Below, piece after piece: positions 22,760-36,300 of a stretch of 64,000 nt of DNA. Source of the DNA: Phalacrocorax aristotelis (lineage: Eukaryota; Chordata; Aves; Suliformes; Phalacrocoracidae); assembly GCF_949628215.1 (NCBI RefSeq), contig NC_134281.1, forward strand, positions 38,920,512-38,984,511. Direction: 5' to 3'. Each line of letters opens with the position of its first letter. Position 1 is the stretch's first letter. The notes beneath the pieces were generated by a model. That model ran no database searches and had not been told where the DNA came from. It was given only the letters and a program-made list of their open reading frames with translations. Position numbers and translations under genes: made by a program.

Positions 22760-24390
22760 TGCCTTCTAGTCCCTCCCAGGTGTAGTAGGATACTTGATAC
22801 CTTGAGGCTGTGCAGATGCCCCAATGGATAGAAGCTGTTTTCCTTGTATGTTGCACTTTCCATAGGAGTAGGGAGCTGCATTTCAGATTGGGAAGGCTGT
22901 ATTAAAGCCATTTCAGAAGGTTGAAAGGATATGCTATTCTGCAATTGATCTGCCTGGCAGATCAAGCAGATGTGTACCTAGAGACCCTCGACTTGGCAAT
23001 TCGAGTGGCCATCAAGGAATGGCTACATCTTCCAGGAAGCACTTGTGTTGCCATCCTGTATTCCAGCTCCTGGGATGGAGGTTTAGGTATTACCAGGCAC
23101 TCGGGTTGAATTCCCGGTGTACAGGCTTGAAGACTACACAGAATTGCACAGTCTTTGGATAAAATGGTAAGAGCAGTTGTTCTGCAGAGGATGTTGAGAA
23201 AGAATTTGAAAGATTGTGGATTGCAGCAAGAGGAGTCAAGGAAAAAATTCTGTTTGGAACCCACAAGTGGTTGCTGGCGGAGAGGAACCAGCCTTGGAAT
23301 GGGAGATACCTGCTCCAAAAGTCATCTTTCCGAGACCCTGTAACTGGTGAAAACAGGAATATGTGAATTGGACCAAGTTGGTTTCCTAGGCCCATGGAAT
23401 TTCCAACTTTGGGAAGGATAAGATCAGTAACAACTGGTTAGAATTCTATAGGGCAATTCCCCACAGAAAGCTCATCATGGCATTACAGCTAAGAGCCAAT
23501 GTCTACACCCCACAAGAGAATTTTTAGAAAGGGGCAGACAAGAGAGTCGAATGCCTGCCAACATTGTCAGGCGGAGAACAAGACTTGTGTGCATATTACT
23601 GGATACCGCGCAGTGGTACAAGAGGCCAGGATCAAAAGGCACAATCACCTATGTGAATTGTTGGCAGAGGAGGCCAAAAAGGAGGAATGGGTAGTATTTC
23701 AAGAGCTGCTGCTGAAAGATTAACAAAATTAATTATATAGGCCGGACCTGATATTTGTTAAAGGAGATCAGGCCTTGGTAGTTGATATTGCAGGTAGGTA
23801 TGAGAGTAAATCGACATCTTTGGTGGGTGCAGTGGTAGAAAATATTAAGAAATATCAACACCTAAAACATAAAATTCAAGAACTGACAGATGCTAATATT
23901 ACTAAATTTATGGGTTTTCCTTTAGGAGCAGATGGAAGATGGTATCAGGCAATTACAAGTTATTGAAAGACTCTCCAGTTCCCAGCAGGAAAAGGTCACT
24001 TGTCATTTATCAAATTGGAAGTTGTTTTCTTTGGTGGACATTGGGCATGTGTTCGTTAGTCAAGCACAAACTGTTGTAAGATTTTGGTATTGAATTAATG
24101 AATTGTAAATATGTTATTTAGTGACTTGTAAGTAAACTGATTCTTCTTATCTATCTAAGGTGGGAACCAGACCCCTCTGGAGAGTGCCAAGGGTGAGAAA
24201 AGTTTAGGCAAGAGGGCAACAGTATGTAGGGACGATAGCGGGATCGGAATGATGACGTGTCATCTATCCTGCTAAAGACATTAATCACTGGTCGTTACCT
24301 AGGCAGACAGGCCACCTGTACTTAACCCGGAAAAGGAACCTGTATAATTTTATATATGTTCAATAAAAACCCTGAATTTGAAGTTTTAAG
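22760..24390 (+). mobile_element. Decayed R2-like non-LTR retrotransposon (thumb, zinc knuckle, endonuclease, 3' UTR)
   Basis: Broken coding sequence runs in order. A reverse-transcriptase thumb part reads KAVLKPFQKV (about 22890-22920). After a frame change comes AIKEWLHLPGSTCVAI and DGGLGI (about 23010-23090). Then follow ISNNWLEFYRAIP and LQLRANVY (about 23425-23510). A zinc knuckle is at about 23557-23610, then ARIKRHN, and a restriction-like endonuclease core reads RPDLIFVKGDQALVVDIAGRYE in two parts (23739-23808), with PD-x12-D spacing. This order and these motifs are those of R2-clade elements. Frameshifts and stops, including 23721 and 23730, show it is dead. The 3' UTR probably ends near the AATAAA at about 24361. 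The left limit is uncertain because the sequence between the LTR and 22760 is unassigned. No 28S rDNA flank is visible. Confidence 0.8.
23499..23966 (+). pseudogene. R2-like endonuclease-domain relic, one frame with two stops
   Basis: A single plus-strand frame covers the zinc knuckle and endonuclease region, interrupted only by TAA at 23721 and TAA at 23730. The knuckle keeps C-x2-C and the His, but the position expected to hold the last Cys reads CGC (Arg) where TGC would be Cys. The RHN and PD-x12-D catalytic signatures remain. The frame ends at TGA (23964-23966). Confidence 0.75.
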
Positions 24391-26655
24391 AGTGATTAGC
24401 CTAGTGTAAGTGATGTGGGTAGGTAGTTTTTTAGCTGATTATTCAGGTAAAAGATGCTGCTTATTCCTATTCATTCAGGCAGAATGCAGTCTGAGGCAGT
24501 GATGGCATGTAGGGATTCTGCGATTCCACTTGACAGCGCTGTTAGAAAAAGTAAAACATCTCTTAATACTGAAGTACTAAATAGCAGGTTAAGAGTAACA
24601 GTTACGATGGATATGATTATGGAGATGATGTGAACATAAAAATGCGCATTTTCTTTATACATTGTCTGTTTAAAAATATTTAATTCTTTTTAATCTGGCC
24701 TTTGGTCAGAGGGTGTTATATGAATGGGAGGCTTATGATTTACAGTGACTCCTTTCTTGCTTAGTGCTGCCTCTGCATTGTAGCTAATGCTTAGAGATGA
24801 AATTCAGAGCAGTTTTCTTGTCTGTGCAGCATTGCTGCTGTTAACAAGGGTAGTATTTGTTACAGGGTTTCTCACCAGAAGGTGTCAGAGTAGTTCTATT
24901 TTTATTACATTGCAGGCTTCTCCCTACAAAGGTAACCTAGCAGAATAAGACAGCCTAACTTAGACTGCTTTGTGAAGAAATGTAATAAAATATTTAATTA
25001 TTTTGTCCATTTTTGATGTATCATACAAATGGAAGGTGTTTTTTTAAATATGGAAAATGTAGTGTCAATATAAATAATGACGCAGCGCTGAACACGAAGT
25101 GGCAGGAAGTGGGTGCTTTCAGGCAGCGGGCAGGGGATATGTATTTGAGAGATCCGGGTTGTATTGTTGGTATTGTTGCAGAAATAAGGTTGGGCTCGGG
25201 CTGGAGGGTGTCGCTGTAGCAGTGTAAGGTCTTGTCACCACTGTCATGCTGAAGGCGGGGGGCATTGGTTTGCCCATGACTCAGTTACAGTAGTCTGAGC
25301 CTTGTGTATTAGTGCAAAGCCACCTTCACTGTGATCTGCAAGGGGGAATGGTTGAGATGTTCATGGGTGTTCCAGGCTGTGTTCTCTGTTAGGGAGACAC
25401 TAATGTCCAGCGGAGGGAAAATCATCTTGGCTAGGTAACCTCCTCAGCTGCTGCAGCTGAATTTCTTAGAGCTGTTCGTGGTCACATTTCTGGTTAAACT
25501 TTCAGGTGTATCTGATCTGTGCAAGCCACCCATCCAGAGAATCTGTCAACCTAGAGAGTCCTCGGTTCAACTCTCCTTTTAGGACATGCCATCCCCTTGG
25601 CAGAGCAGAAAAGGATGGAGGAGGAGGATTAGGATCACAGACAATTGAATTAGGCAGAATAATTCTGTCAGGTTGTTTATTTTTGAGTAACTTGTCCTGA
25701 TTTAACCAGATGGGGTTTCTGAAGCAGTGGTTGCCAGTGGTAGTCTGCTTGGTGCTGCTGTGAGTGGTGGGAAAGGTTGCACAGGCTCTCACTTTTCTGC
25801 TGGCCTTTGCATACGCAGGCAAGGTTGGGGGTTCAAAGTGTGCAGCTGTGTAGAAATGCCACAGCCTGGAGACTGTGGCTATACATGTTTCTGAAACAGA
25901 AAAGAGTGGAATTACTCTGAAAAGCAGCTGCTATTTGTTAATCTCGTTGTGCCAAAAATAAATGCTGTCTATGCTTTCTAGGCACTAAAAGTATCCCCTC
26001 TCCATTGTAATCATGGGGGCCCCTGTGTGTGTTCCTGACTTTGTGTGCTATAGTGTGATACCATAAATTAATGAGACTTTAGTTATAGGGTTGGGAAGAT
26101 TAAAAATCAAAAGGATATTGATGTTCTTGATAGTTGCTGCCTTTACAAAAGACAGTTCAGTATTTAGTGCAGGTAGATTGTGCCACAGAAGACCTGAGGA
26201 CAGTGAAAGCCCTGTAACGTTTTGGAGCAAGTGCACGAGAGAGGGAAGGCTGTCCCTGCTCTTAGACACCTTGAGGATCTATGCTCAGTTCGGTTGTACT
26301 GTGGCCTCTGAAGGCATTATCTGTGTGTTTGTGCTTCAGCTTGAACTCACAAGTGAAGGAAGAAGGGAAAAATAGGAGGGAGGGTGATTGTATCTCCTTT
26401 ATTTGAGTAAATCTGGAGATCACTGAAATGCACACTTTGGAGCTTTGCTGCTATTTGTACTGAAGGAATTGAAATCGGGATGGATGTTTGAAACGATTGT
26501 GCATCCTATTACTTCTGTATTGTGAAGTGCATGGGTTGGTGTATCAAAGGAAGTTCATGGGTCTGTGTTGTATCAAAATGCCTTCTCCATCCTTTCCTTT
26601 TCCTTTTCCTCCCCTTCCCTCCCCCTTCTCTGGAAGCTTGGAGTTGCTGCAGGGC
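24391..26655. other. Intergenic DNA upstream of ERICH3
   Basis: No gene or clear transposon recognised. CT-rich sequence (about 26580-26635) leads into the ERICH3 CpG island. An antisense open frame at 25502-25822 has no support. Confidence 0.55.
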
Positions 26656-26659
26656 AAAA

Positions 26660-27340
26660 GATATCTTGCGGCCTCCTCTGCCGGCCCAGAGCTCGGCCGT
26701 GCCAGCCCGCGGGCTGCAGCTGTGTGGCGGCGGGGCTGCAGCGGGGCCCGGCGCGGGAGAGCTGCGGCGAGGGTGACGGCCACCGCCGGCGTCCTCCTGC
26801 GGCCGGGGGGCCTGTGCGCCTCCGCTCCCGGCGGCAGCTGACGGCAGGTGCCGCCGGTCGGTGGCGGAGCGGCTCGGGGTGCCGGTGCCGCCGGGGCGCC
26901 GGGGAGCGCCGGGCGGGGGCCGGCTCGCCCCCGGGCGGCCGCGGAACCCGGCCATTGGCGGCGGGGAGCCCCGCCCGCCCCGCGGCCTCCCCGCCGTGTC
27001 CTAGCGACGCCCGGGAACGCGGCCGGCAGTGCCGGGGCCGCGGGCAGCGCCGGGTCCCCCTTGGCAGCCCCTCGGCGCGGCCGCCCGGCCCGCCGGCGCC
27101 ATGAGCGGCCCGCAGCCGGGGTGAGTGGGGCGGCGGGCGCGGGGCCGGGGGGCGGCGGGGGCCCGCGGGGCTCCCGGGGCCGGTCCCTTCCCCGCGGCGT
27201 CGCCCCCGCCGCCGCCCCCCGAGCTCTCCGGCAGGCTGGGGCGGGGGCGGCGTGGGGGGCGCTGGGCCGCGGCGCGGAGGGGCTCACCCCGCAGTGCCAG
27301 GGGGTGCCGCACCGCGGGCAGCCCCCCAGCCCGCCTGGAG
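26660..27340. promoter_or_regulatory. CpG island promoter of ERICH3
   Basis: Dense CpG and GC boxes surround the ERICH3 first exon at 27101-27120. The transcription start is probably within the few hundred bases upstream. Long open frames on both strands here (for example 26544-27434 minus) reflect stop-poor GC-rich sequence. Confidence 0.75.
27101..27120 (+). CDS. ERICH3: ERICH3 coding exon 1 (20 bases)
   Basis: Encodes MSGPQP plus two bases, then gtgagt. The ATG follows CGCC with G at -3, inside a CpG island. Joining to exon 2 gives PQPGFLATYNSL, which lines up with the human start (a short leader followed by AAYNSL), so the pairing is well supported despite the 9.2 kb intron. Confidence 0.82.
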
Positions 27341-30300
27341 TCACGTCAGCTGGCGGCTGTGGCTCCTTTGTAACCAGCATTTGCCTTTTGAATTCTGTGT
27401 GAACGATGACATGAGCATTAAGTGCCTCAAACAACCTGAAAGACAGGCAGGTGTCTTCTTGGACTCCAGCGGGGGCAAAACGGTGCTTTTGGATATTCCG
27501 CTTGTGTGGAGTCAGGCTGCTCTGGCCTTTGCAGCTTGGGCGCCTGGGAGGTTGCTGTCAGCCTGTGCGGAGGTGAGCGCTTTTTAACCCAGGTCCTCTC
27601 CGGAACTCAGAGTCCTCCGCCAAAGTAATTTCCTTAATCTGTGAACGGGTGGATGGAGTCACAGGGAACGGGGCCACCGACTTCAGGCATTTCCCTTGGT
27701 TGTTGTCCGACTCCGGATCGACAGGTTGTGAGTTTCAGAGTATCCAAACTTCCCCAAGATGATGTGAATTACAAATACTGAGGAACTGAGGACCTCTGCA
27801 GATCTCCATGCCAAAACTGGACACATCCTGTTTTAGTGGGCGATGCTCTGAGTAAAGAAACAATGACAAAACTTGCTCATGGTCATACAACCAGTCAGTA
27901 GCAGAACAGGAGTCTTTTGGCTGTCTAGTTGTGTTCAAGATTGGAACCTGTAGCGTGATTTGATTATTTAAGAGCCTGTGAAAAAGTGTTGTACATGAAA
28001 AATCTCTTTTATGAAGAAATACATAGAACTCCAAACAAAGTACTTAAAACCTTATTCTTGGAAAATTGTTTCATTGTAGTTACCACGTAAGGCACTTTTG
28101 GACTCTGGATGGCATTTATTAATTCAGGTTTTGGGAAACAATTATGCCATGGATGATTGCATTCACTTCACAGATATTTCAAGGAATACCTCCAATCTGC
28201 ATCTAACATGGAAAACTGACAATTAACAGAGCTGTGACCTACAGAGCTTGCTGAAGTGGATGGGGAGAGGCCAACACAAGTGGGGTTTGCCCCTGCTCCT
28301 CGCAGACTGGATGTAACCCATTTCCCTTCTGGAAACCATCAAAAAGTGCTAGCCTAGTACAGCAGCTAAGTGAGAGGTTGGATCACAAAATAACTAACTC
28401 TGGAAAAGACCGCAAGAGGTCTCTAGTCCAGTCGCCTGCTCACAGGGTGAGCTATGAGATCAGACCAGGTTACTTTATGCAGACTGATCCTGAAAACCTC
28501 CGAGGGCAGGAACAGCACACCCTCCTGGTTGCTCCTTCCACTGCCTGGCCCCCCTCATGAGGAAAACCATTTTCATTAGACCCACCTTAGCCCCTAGTCT
28601 TTCAACAAGTATCTGTTGTCCCTCCTCTGGTGCCATCTTCTCTGCACCTTGAAGGCCTTGGCAGGCTGCTGTGGGACCCCCAGCTGCCCATGCTCAGACT
28701 GTGCTGGCTCCTTCAGCCTCTCCTCCCGGGGCACATGCTTCAGCTCCACCATCCCAGTGGCTTCCCCTGACCTCGCTCCAGTGCATCTATGACTTCCTTG
28801 AATGGGATGGACACAGCAGTGCATATAGGGTCTAACGAGTGCCAAGGAAAGGGAACAATCACTTTCCTCCTACTGCTCCTCTCATCTCAGGGTGCTGCTG
28901 GCTGTCCTCACTGCTTGGGCACACAGCTGGCTCACGTTCAGCTTGTGCCTCCCAGGACCGGCCAGTCCTTTTCAGCAGGGCTGCTCCCCAGCCCAGCTGT
29001 CTCCAGCCTGTGCTGTTGCATGGGGTTATTCCTTCCTGGGTGCAGGACTTTCATCTGTCCTTGCTGAACTTTGTAAGGGTCCTGTACTGCATTCAGGCAG
29101 TGTTGGGTGAGCCACTGTCTGCCTTCCAGAGCATCATGGCTATCTTTGGGCTACAGGCAGAGCAAGCTCATTTCTGTCTGTTAGATCTATGGATGCCTTT
29201 GAGCTTGGTGATCATCACCTGGGGCAAAGCATTCATAAAATAGAATAATTCTCACGGAGTATATGGGCAAAGAATCCTCAGTAGTTTGGCGGTTAAATAG
29301 TTCAGGTTAGATGAAGAGTAAATAGAACATCATGGAGCTTTTGAAACAAAAACCCAGGTGGGTGTGACCTGTGCATCCATGGTGCAAGATGACTGGTGGT
29401 CTCATTGAGGTCAGATGGCAGGGCTAAAGGGGTCCTACAAATATTTAAGCGGAGATTCAGTGTGATTTGGAAAGACCGTGGCCTCTCCCTTCCTTGGTTA
29501 CCACCTGAGTAAGACTACATGTGCTTAAGGGTTTTGTGGGCTTGGAATAAACCAATTAATTATTGTTAGAATCCAAAGCCTGATCAAAATTTCAAGTAAT
29601 CTGCTGACTTCAGTGAGTTTTCGTTCAGCAGTCGCGTTCCAGCATGTTTTCTCATGCACAGCAGTAGTAGTTGAAATTAGTAAACGTAGAAGCCAGAGCT
29701 GTGTCTCGAGGTGAAGTCCAGAGGTGGTGCAGCCGAGGGTCAGCCAGTGACCCAGCTGCACAGCAGCCGCTTCCTGTTGTTGGAGGAGGGCCATGGTCTG
29801 AGGCCTGTAGTTGGAAGAGTCAGTCCACAGGTGTTACAGCCCTGCCTCATGACAAAGCAAGAGCCTCCTTTTGTGGAGACTGGAGTTTGTTTTCCTGGCT
29901 TATCACCTCCTGAATAGATGGCCCTCTTTCTCAGAGAGAGGAACCCAAGCACAGTGTAGTCACTGGCCATATTCACTTGGCTTAAGCTTGGAGTCATCAA
30001 ACAAAACAAGTGTTTATGATGAATAGCATCATAAGGGCAGCAGTTATCTTCTGAATGCCTGTACTGGTGGGTAGATGGAAAAATCCCATTCTCGGTGATG
30101 GAATTGTACCATCTTTGGATTCCTATGGCCACGTGTGCCAGTTAGGCCATTCCCAGCTAGGATTCACAAAGTCCTTACCCTCAGGATTTAATGCCAAGTT
30201 CCAGTTCTGCAGAAAACCTCTTTGCCACCATCTACTTACCTCTCTGGAGACACTGACAGCATTATTATTGGAAGTGGGATATTCTTCATGGTGGCTGAAG

Positions 30301-33300
30301 AGTTTCCTTAGCGAAGGAATGGCAGACAGTGGCTGGGTATCTGGAAAGTCTCCTAAAAGTAGTCTTTTCCTGCCAAAGGGAACATGCTGGGCAGGTGCCC
30401 GTGCCTTGTGGGATGTTGAACGTGCTCTTTGGGGTTGACGGCCTGTGGTTAGATTTGTTCTGTCTGAAAGCTAGACAAGCCTTTCTTGTTTATGTCCCCA
30501 GCAGAAACAGTGCAAGATCCAGTCGCTTGTTAGAGTGAGGAATAGTCTCCATTAGGGGCAGGACTGTTTGTTTGACTGGAGCGGCACTAAACTCTGGCTG
30601 TAATGTACAACATGGGAGCTATAATTCCCTGTGACTCTACCAATCAATAACTAAAGCTTTGGTGCTCTCTTAGATTATTTCTTTGGTGAGCAGTAACTGA
30701 TTTAATTGCAGTGTAAATTATTAACCCTCAAGATTTGCTTTACAAAACTATTTTAGGACACCTACTGTGACTTTGTCCTGACGTAATTTCAAATGAGTAA
30801 GAACGGTCTTAAAAATCATTGTGATGCATGGCACTGGCTCTGCATACAGTTCATTGTGCACTGCAAGCTGATAAAAACCAGATACTGTTAAAAAATAGTG
30901 GCAATGACTATGCAATGAAAATCCTGCAGAATACAGAGTTCCAAGTGGACAGTTCCTTAATTTACTAAAATCCCAGTCATCAGCTTTAGTGTGTTTTGTC
31001 TACTCTGTCTTCTGTACAGCTGGACTCCCCGCAGCTGCAAATGTAATTCTTCCTGGGTGTTTTGGACCGATGCGTGTTTTGCTTTGGCCCTCAATACATT
31101 TTTTTAAAGCAAAATAAATCATGGCTCTTTTGGTTTCTGTGGCTCCGTTCTGCCCATTAATTTGGGTATTTGTACTTGCCTTTATTAATTTACTACTTTT
31201 GTTAATGGGGAAAAAAGGAAGAGTTGGCTTTTTATGAATGGGCAGTTAAGGTGTTAACCCAGGAGTGTGAATGATACTGAAGCGTGGGTGGTAAGCACCC
31301 GGACTGCTATCTGTCTCAGTGACAGAAGGCCAAGCTGCCCTGGCAAGGCACAGCCAGACCTGGGAATGGGATGCATCTGCCTCCCAGGTCCCATGGCTGG
31401 TCCATGAGTCAGGGTGCTTCTTTCAGGTGTGGAGTTTCTCCAGGGGATCCATAGAGATCATGTACTCCACACGTGATGGTCTTTGACAGATGGTGTGTCC
31501 TGGGGAAGGAAGTTACGTGGCTTTGTTTCTTACCCTTCTGGTGGTCCAGAAACTCTTTGTGTTCAGATGACTTAACGGATGAGAATTATGGCTGGCTTCA
31601 GGTGATGGGAGAGCTCCTGGGCACCTCTTCCCTGCCTTGGCAGATCCACGTTAGCTGAGCTCCAGAAGTTTGCTCTGTTTCAGTAGAACTGGCTAGTTAT
31701 TAAACGGTAAATTGGGGAATTTTCCTTTTTTGTATTGTATATGGTCCCTCACTTTATAATTCTAGTCAGGTGAAAAGCAGAGAGATTTTTGACAGTCAAC
31801 TTTTTGCTTTTAGAAATTTGAAAAATGTAATTTCTCGTATAATGTAAAGTGTATTCTTGTCTCTGATAGTAAGCAAGATAAAAACCACTTATTAAAAAAA
31901 GCAGATGTCCATTGAAAAGTTGTTGTTAAAATAGGATGCTGCTGTTTCCCATTGAGTCTGTAGTAAAGTCCTATGTCTGGATCATCACTGTTCAAGAACT
32001 TGAGGAGGTTGCTTCACTTGAATCAGCCTTGATTGGGCATCAATCTGGGGAGCTTGGCTCAAAATTAGATGCAAGTGAAGGAGGATTTTGAGTGAATTAA
32101 TTTTTAAAAAAACCACAACAGGAAAAAACTCTACATCCAAGCATTCTAAATAACCTTGAGTATGGAATTACTGTACTAACAGTGATATGTAGCCACTGGC
32201 TGAGATACCAAAGAAAAAATGTGATATTACTTTTGATTAGAGCTTCAAAACTAATCCCAGAAAGTACAGATCAGTCTGTCTAGCTTCTGTGCCAGGAAAA
32301 TTGTCTGCAATTCTAATAAGAAGGTAGAATTTGTAGAAAGAAGAATAAACAGGCAGAGAAAAAGGACACCCAGAAATATCCAGAAAAATGGACTTTTTGG
32401 ACTTACTGTGATATGACTGTAACAAACACTTTGTATATTACTGTTTTAAGACTGATGCTTTTCCTTTGCGGTATGTTTTTCTAACACGTATTTTTTTCAG
32501 TTCTGCACTTCTATCTGTTGTAGGGGACTTAGAGGTGACATTTGTATGTAGCTCTTAAATATTTAGACCTCTGGAAGAAAACTTCTCAGACATGAACTTG
32601 TATTATCCTTTTGTTGATAATGTGTGCAGGAGCAGAGGAATGAATGAGACCAATGGTCTGCTTTGCTGAAGAGCTTGTTTCTGACAGTCCTCAAATTAGG
32701 TGATTCATGATGTTTCTCAGAAAACATGCTACTGGGGAAATGCCCCAGAACTTAGAGGTTGCATTATTCTGTGAAGCGAACAATGAACCCAAGTCTGTGT
32801 TGCAACAGTTCTGTGACTGCATCTTTTGGAATCATCTTCCTGTCTGTTTCACTCTTGCCATTTGTAAGCAGTGTTCTGAATTTTATCTCCAGGCATGATC
32901 TGCGAATCAGCAAAGATTGAAAGGAAATAGCGTTTGGGCTGCTGGATGGGGGGAACATGAGAGGGTGCTGCTGGTGCCCTTTTCCCAACACTGCACACAT
33001 CTGTGCCATAGTCATCTCTTGGCACGAGGGAGCACAAGTCTCAAGTGAAGCTTAGGCTTGACAATAAGTTGTGTGGTTTTGAGTGCACAATACAGATTCC
33101 ATTCAGCGGATAAGGTCTCACCCTGGCTGCCCTTAAACTGGAAAGTATGGCTGTACCCCATCCACTGTAGTACTGAATGGGTCTGATCCTTTGGTGGCAA
33201 TGGGATACTCCGGAGGGATTTGGGCCAAGCCCAAGCATAGTGCCAATATGGCCCACTCCCAACTAAACTTGCCTAAAGTCAATGGAGGAGGGTGAACCGG

Positions 33301-36300
33301 TCAGCTGAAATCAGCAGAAGAAAATGACACAAGTTCCAGGTGAGCACAGGCTTGCAGGGCCAGCCCCAGCTTACTGCATGTGATTTACATCTGCGTTTGA
33401 GTCAGTGCCTGGGGTATTTTGTGTGGGTCTGTCTGTGCTGGTTCTCTTAACAACAGAGGCATTCACCTGGGCAGAGAGCTCAGGCTTCTCTTGGCAGTGT
33501 GGCTCTGCCAAAGCCCAGTGGATCCACTTGCATTCTTCTCAATGGTTTAATGCGTTTTGGTTCAGGCCCAAAACACTTCCTTATTTCCTCCAATACTCTT
33601 TTGAACTTTGAATTTAATTCAGCATTTCTGAGGACCAGCCTGTTAGTAATCTAAATGAGAAAATACATGTACAGAGAATTCTTTGAAGCTGAAGTTGCTG
33701 CATCACTGTGCTCGGATGGGAGTTGCATTTTAACTAGTTATATGGTCCATGAAATATTAGATGGAAGGAAGCAAATGAAAAGGAATTGGATTGAGTTTCT
33801 CCTCTGCCTCCGTATGCAATTGCCAGGTGATGCCATAAGTCAATACTTAGCACAACTGATGTAATCTGGTGGTTTCAAATTCAAATGCAAACAGTGGATT
33901 TAAAAAGTAATGTGGAACAGTTGCTATAGTACCAGTGTTTAATCAACATGCATAACAGGGTAAGCTAAATTGTTTGTTTAAAGTTTAATTTATTGTTGGT
34001 AGGCTACCTGTGAGATTATTGTGAAACCCCAGATGAAATTTCTGTAAATCCATGATCTCTTTGGGTGTTTTGGATTTCTTTTTTTTTTTTTAACTGTTAT
34101 TTCTTTCTTTCCTTGAGTATACTTTTGTGGTGGTAGCTCAGCCTAGCAATAGAAATTTCTCTTCAATTATCCCATTGAAAGGTGTGTAATAGAGGTACAG
34201 TGGCATTTAAATTTAAAGCCAAAGGAAACAAAAGACATCAATCTCTTGTGTAATTGAAGCATATCCTGCCTAGAAAGGCCAAAGGTCAGGCTGAACATAT
34301 TATGTTATATGGAGTCTTTTAGACTGAGCAGCAGTCTAGAGAGCCATCCCAGTACCAGCTGGTTGGTCTCTTGAGAGCGCAGTGTGGTGAAAGGCATCTG
34401 GGTCTTTAGCTTTGACTACACAGCTGGTACTGAACGGAGCAGTGAGTTGTCCAGTGTCTGTGCTTGCTAACCCAGGAGGGGCTGGGTTCGCGAGAGAGAG
34501 GCACTGTGTCTCACCACTCATCTGTCTTCTGATGCCCTAGTTTGGATGATGACTCGTTCCTGTCCTTCCAGCACAAAGCATACTCTCCACAGAAAGACCG
34601 AGGTGGTGAAAAGGTGGCAGCTTGCTGAGTGCCAGAGCAAGAGTATGTCAGGATTCATGCAGACAGATGAGTGTGCTTGCTGGCCTTTTGTGAAAACTCT
34701 TTGGTTTCCTGCAGAGTTCGTCTGTTTTTTGTTTAGCTTGAGCAAATTGGTCACGTAGAGTAGATCTGATGATGTTTGGTAAAATGTAGTAGTTGTATTT
34801 AGAGTGGGGAAAAAAAGAAGTATTCTCATCAATGCAAGTTGCAGTTCAGGCAAACTGCTGCCATATGGTGTCAGCCAGCAAAACCATACTGCAGTAGCAT
34901 ATGCTTTCTAGCCTGTAAATACCACAAAAGTTATGAATCTTGTACAAGTTTTGTGCAATTGAATTTATGAATGTGTTTGTGGGATAAGCATTCTTGGCTG
35001 TTTATGTAAATAATATTCTAGAGTGTTGGAATAAATGGTCCCTGAAATAGACAGGACAGGTCCTAATCTTGCTGTCATGGATTAGTTTTCCTGAGTGGTT
35101 TGTGAGTTCTGTTTGTATAAAGGCCAAGCCAAATGGAGAAATTTCTTGAAACAGACTTTTTTGTTCATGAAGAAATTAGTGGTTGGCCAGGCAACATTTT
35201 AACAGACACATAGCTGAATCCCAAATGTTTCAAAACAGGAGGGAAGACTTAAGCATATTTTTTTGACACCTGAAATTGAAGCTGCTCAGTTTTCTGTGTA
35301 GGTGTTCCAAGCAATGGATTTGATATGCAGTCCCTCTGATGGTGGGAACAGTAAAGAAGAGGAAATTGCCATAAAAAAAAAAAAGCTTGAAAATGTGGAT
35401 ACCAAAGGAAGCTTTGGCTGAAAAGACAAATAAGTAGTCTTCATAAGAGCAAAGATTTGCACCCAGGTTAATAACGTGTATGCTAACTTCCAAGCTAGTG
35501 AAAATACTATGGAAACAGTATCCTGTCTTAAAAATATGTTTTGGTGCTAGCAGTTTCTGCTAACCTAAGTAGACTGAAGAAGGCAATTTTTTTGGTTAGA
35601 TACCAGATGATAATGGCTGAGAGCTGGCAATGAAGACCACAGGAAAATTCCTTTGTATAGATAAAGTCCGATAAGTGATATGCCTGGAGACGGAGGTTGG
35701 ACTAGGTGGCCTCTGGAGGTCACTCCCAACCCAAGTTATTCTTACAGGTCTTTGCAAAAGCTGACAGAAACTCCGTTACTGCCGTATGTATCACCAGTTA
35801 GGAGGCGGCAGAAGGAAGGGGAGCACGGGGTGCATGGTGGGGCAGTGGCAGGCACACAGTGGTGCAGGAGTTCTGGGATGTCTCTCTCCCCAGTGATGTA
35901 CCGTATCATCATGCACTTCCAATGGGGCTCATGGCAGGGTGGCGAGGGAATCCAGCTCCAAATGTTGTATGGCATGATACCGACCTGCTGAAGGTCAGTT
36001 TATTATCTGAGGAGGCAGTTGCGGGGGTTGGTCTTGGAGGAGACTTTCAGGACTGGGCTCTGTTGGACCCTGTGCCTCGGCAGCGGTACACTGTTCGATG
36101 CTGAGCTGCTCTATCATATGCCAAAGTCACTTGTTTCTGATATGAATCTTCCAGAGGCAATAAGATCTTGCTTTTACATAATTTAATGGGCATTTATCTG
36201 ATAAAATGCTGGGTGTGATTCATTAAGACAGCATTTTGTGCAGCAAACTATTGGGTGAGTCTTTATAACTTAAGCTGTAATAATTTGGCTTTCAAGGGGA

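Noticed and set aside
22456-22965. 169-codon minus-strand open frame
   Set aside because: It runs antisense across the LTR end and the R2-like fossil and has no family resemblance.
21896-24400. 28S rDNA target sequence flanking the R2-like element
   Set aside because: I looked for rDNA-like sequence on both sides and saw none, so the copy is not in an rRNA gene here.
26544-27434. Opposing long open frames in the ERICH3 CpG island
   Set aside because: Both strands are open in several frames with Ala/Pro/Arg/Gly-rich translations, typical of a CpG island. Only the 20-base ERICH3 exon is supported.
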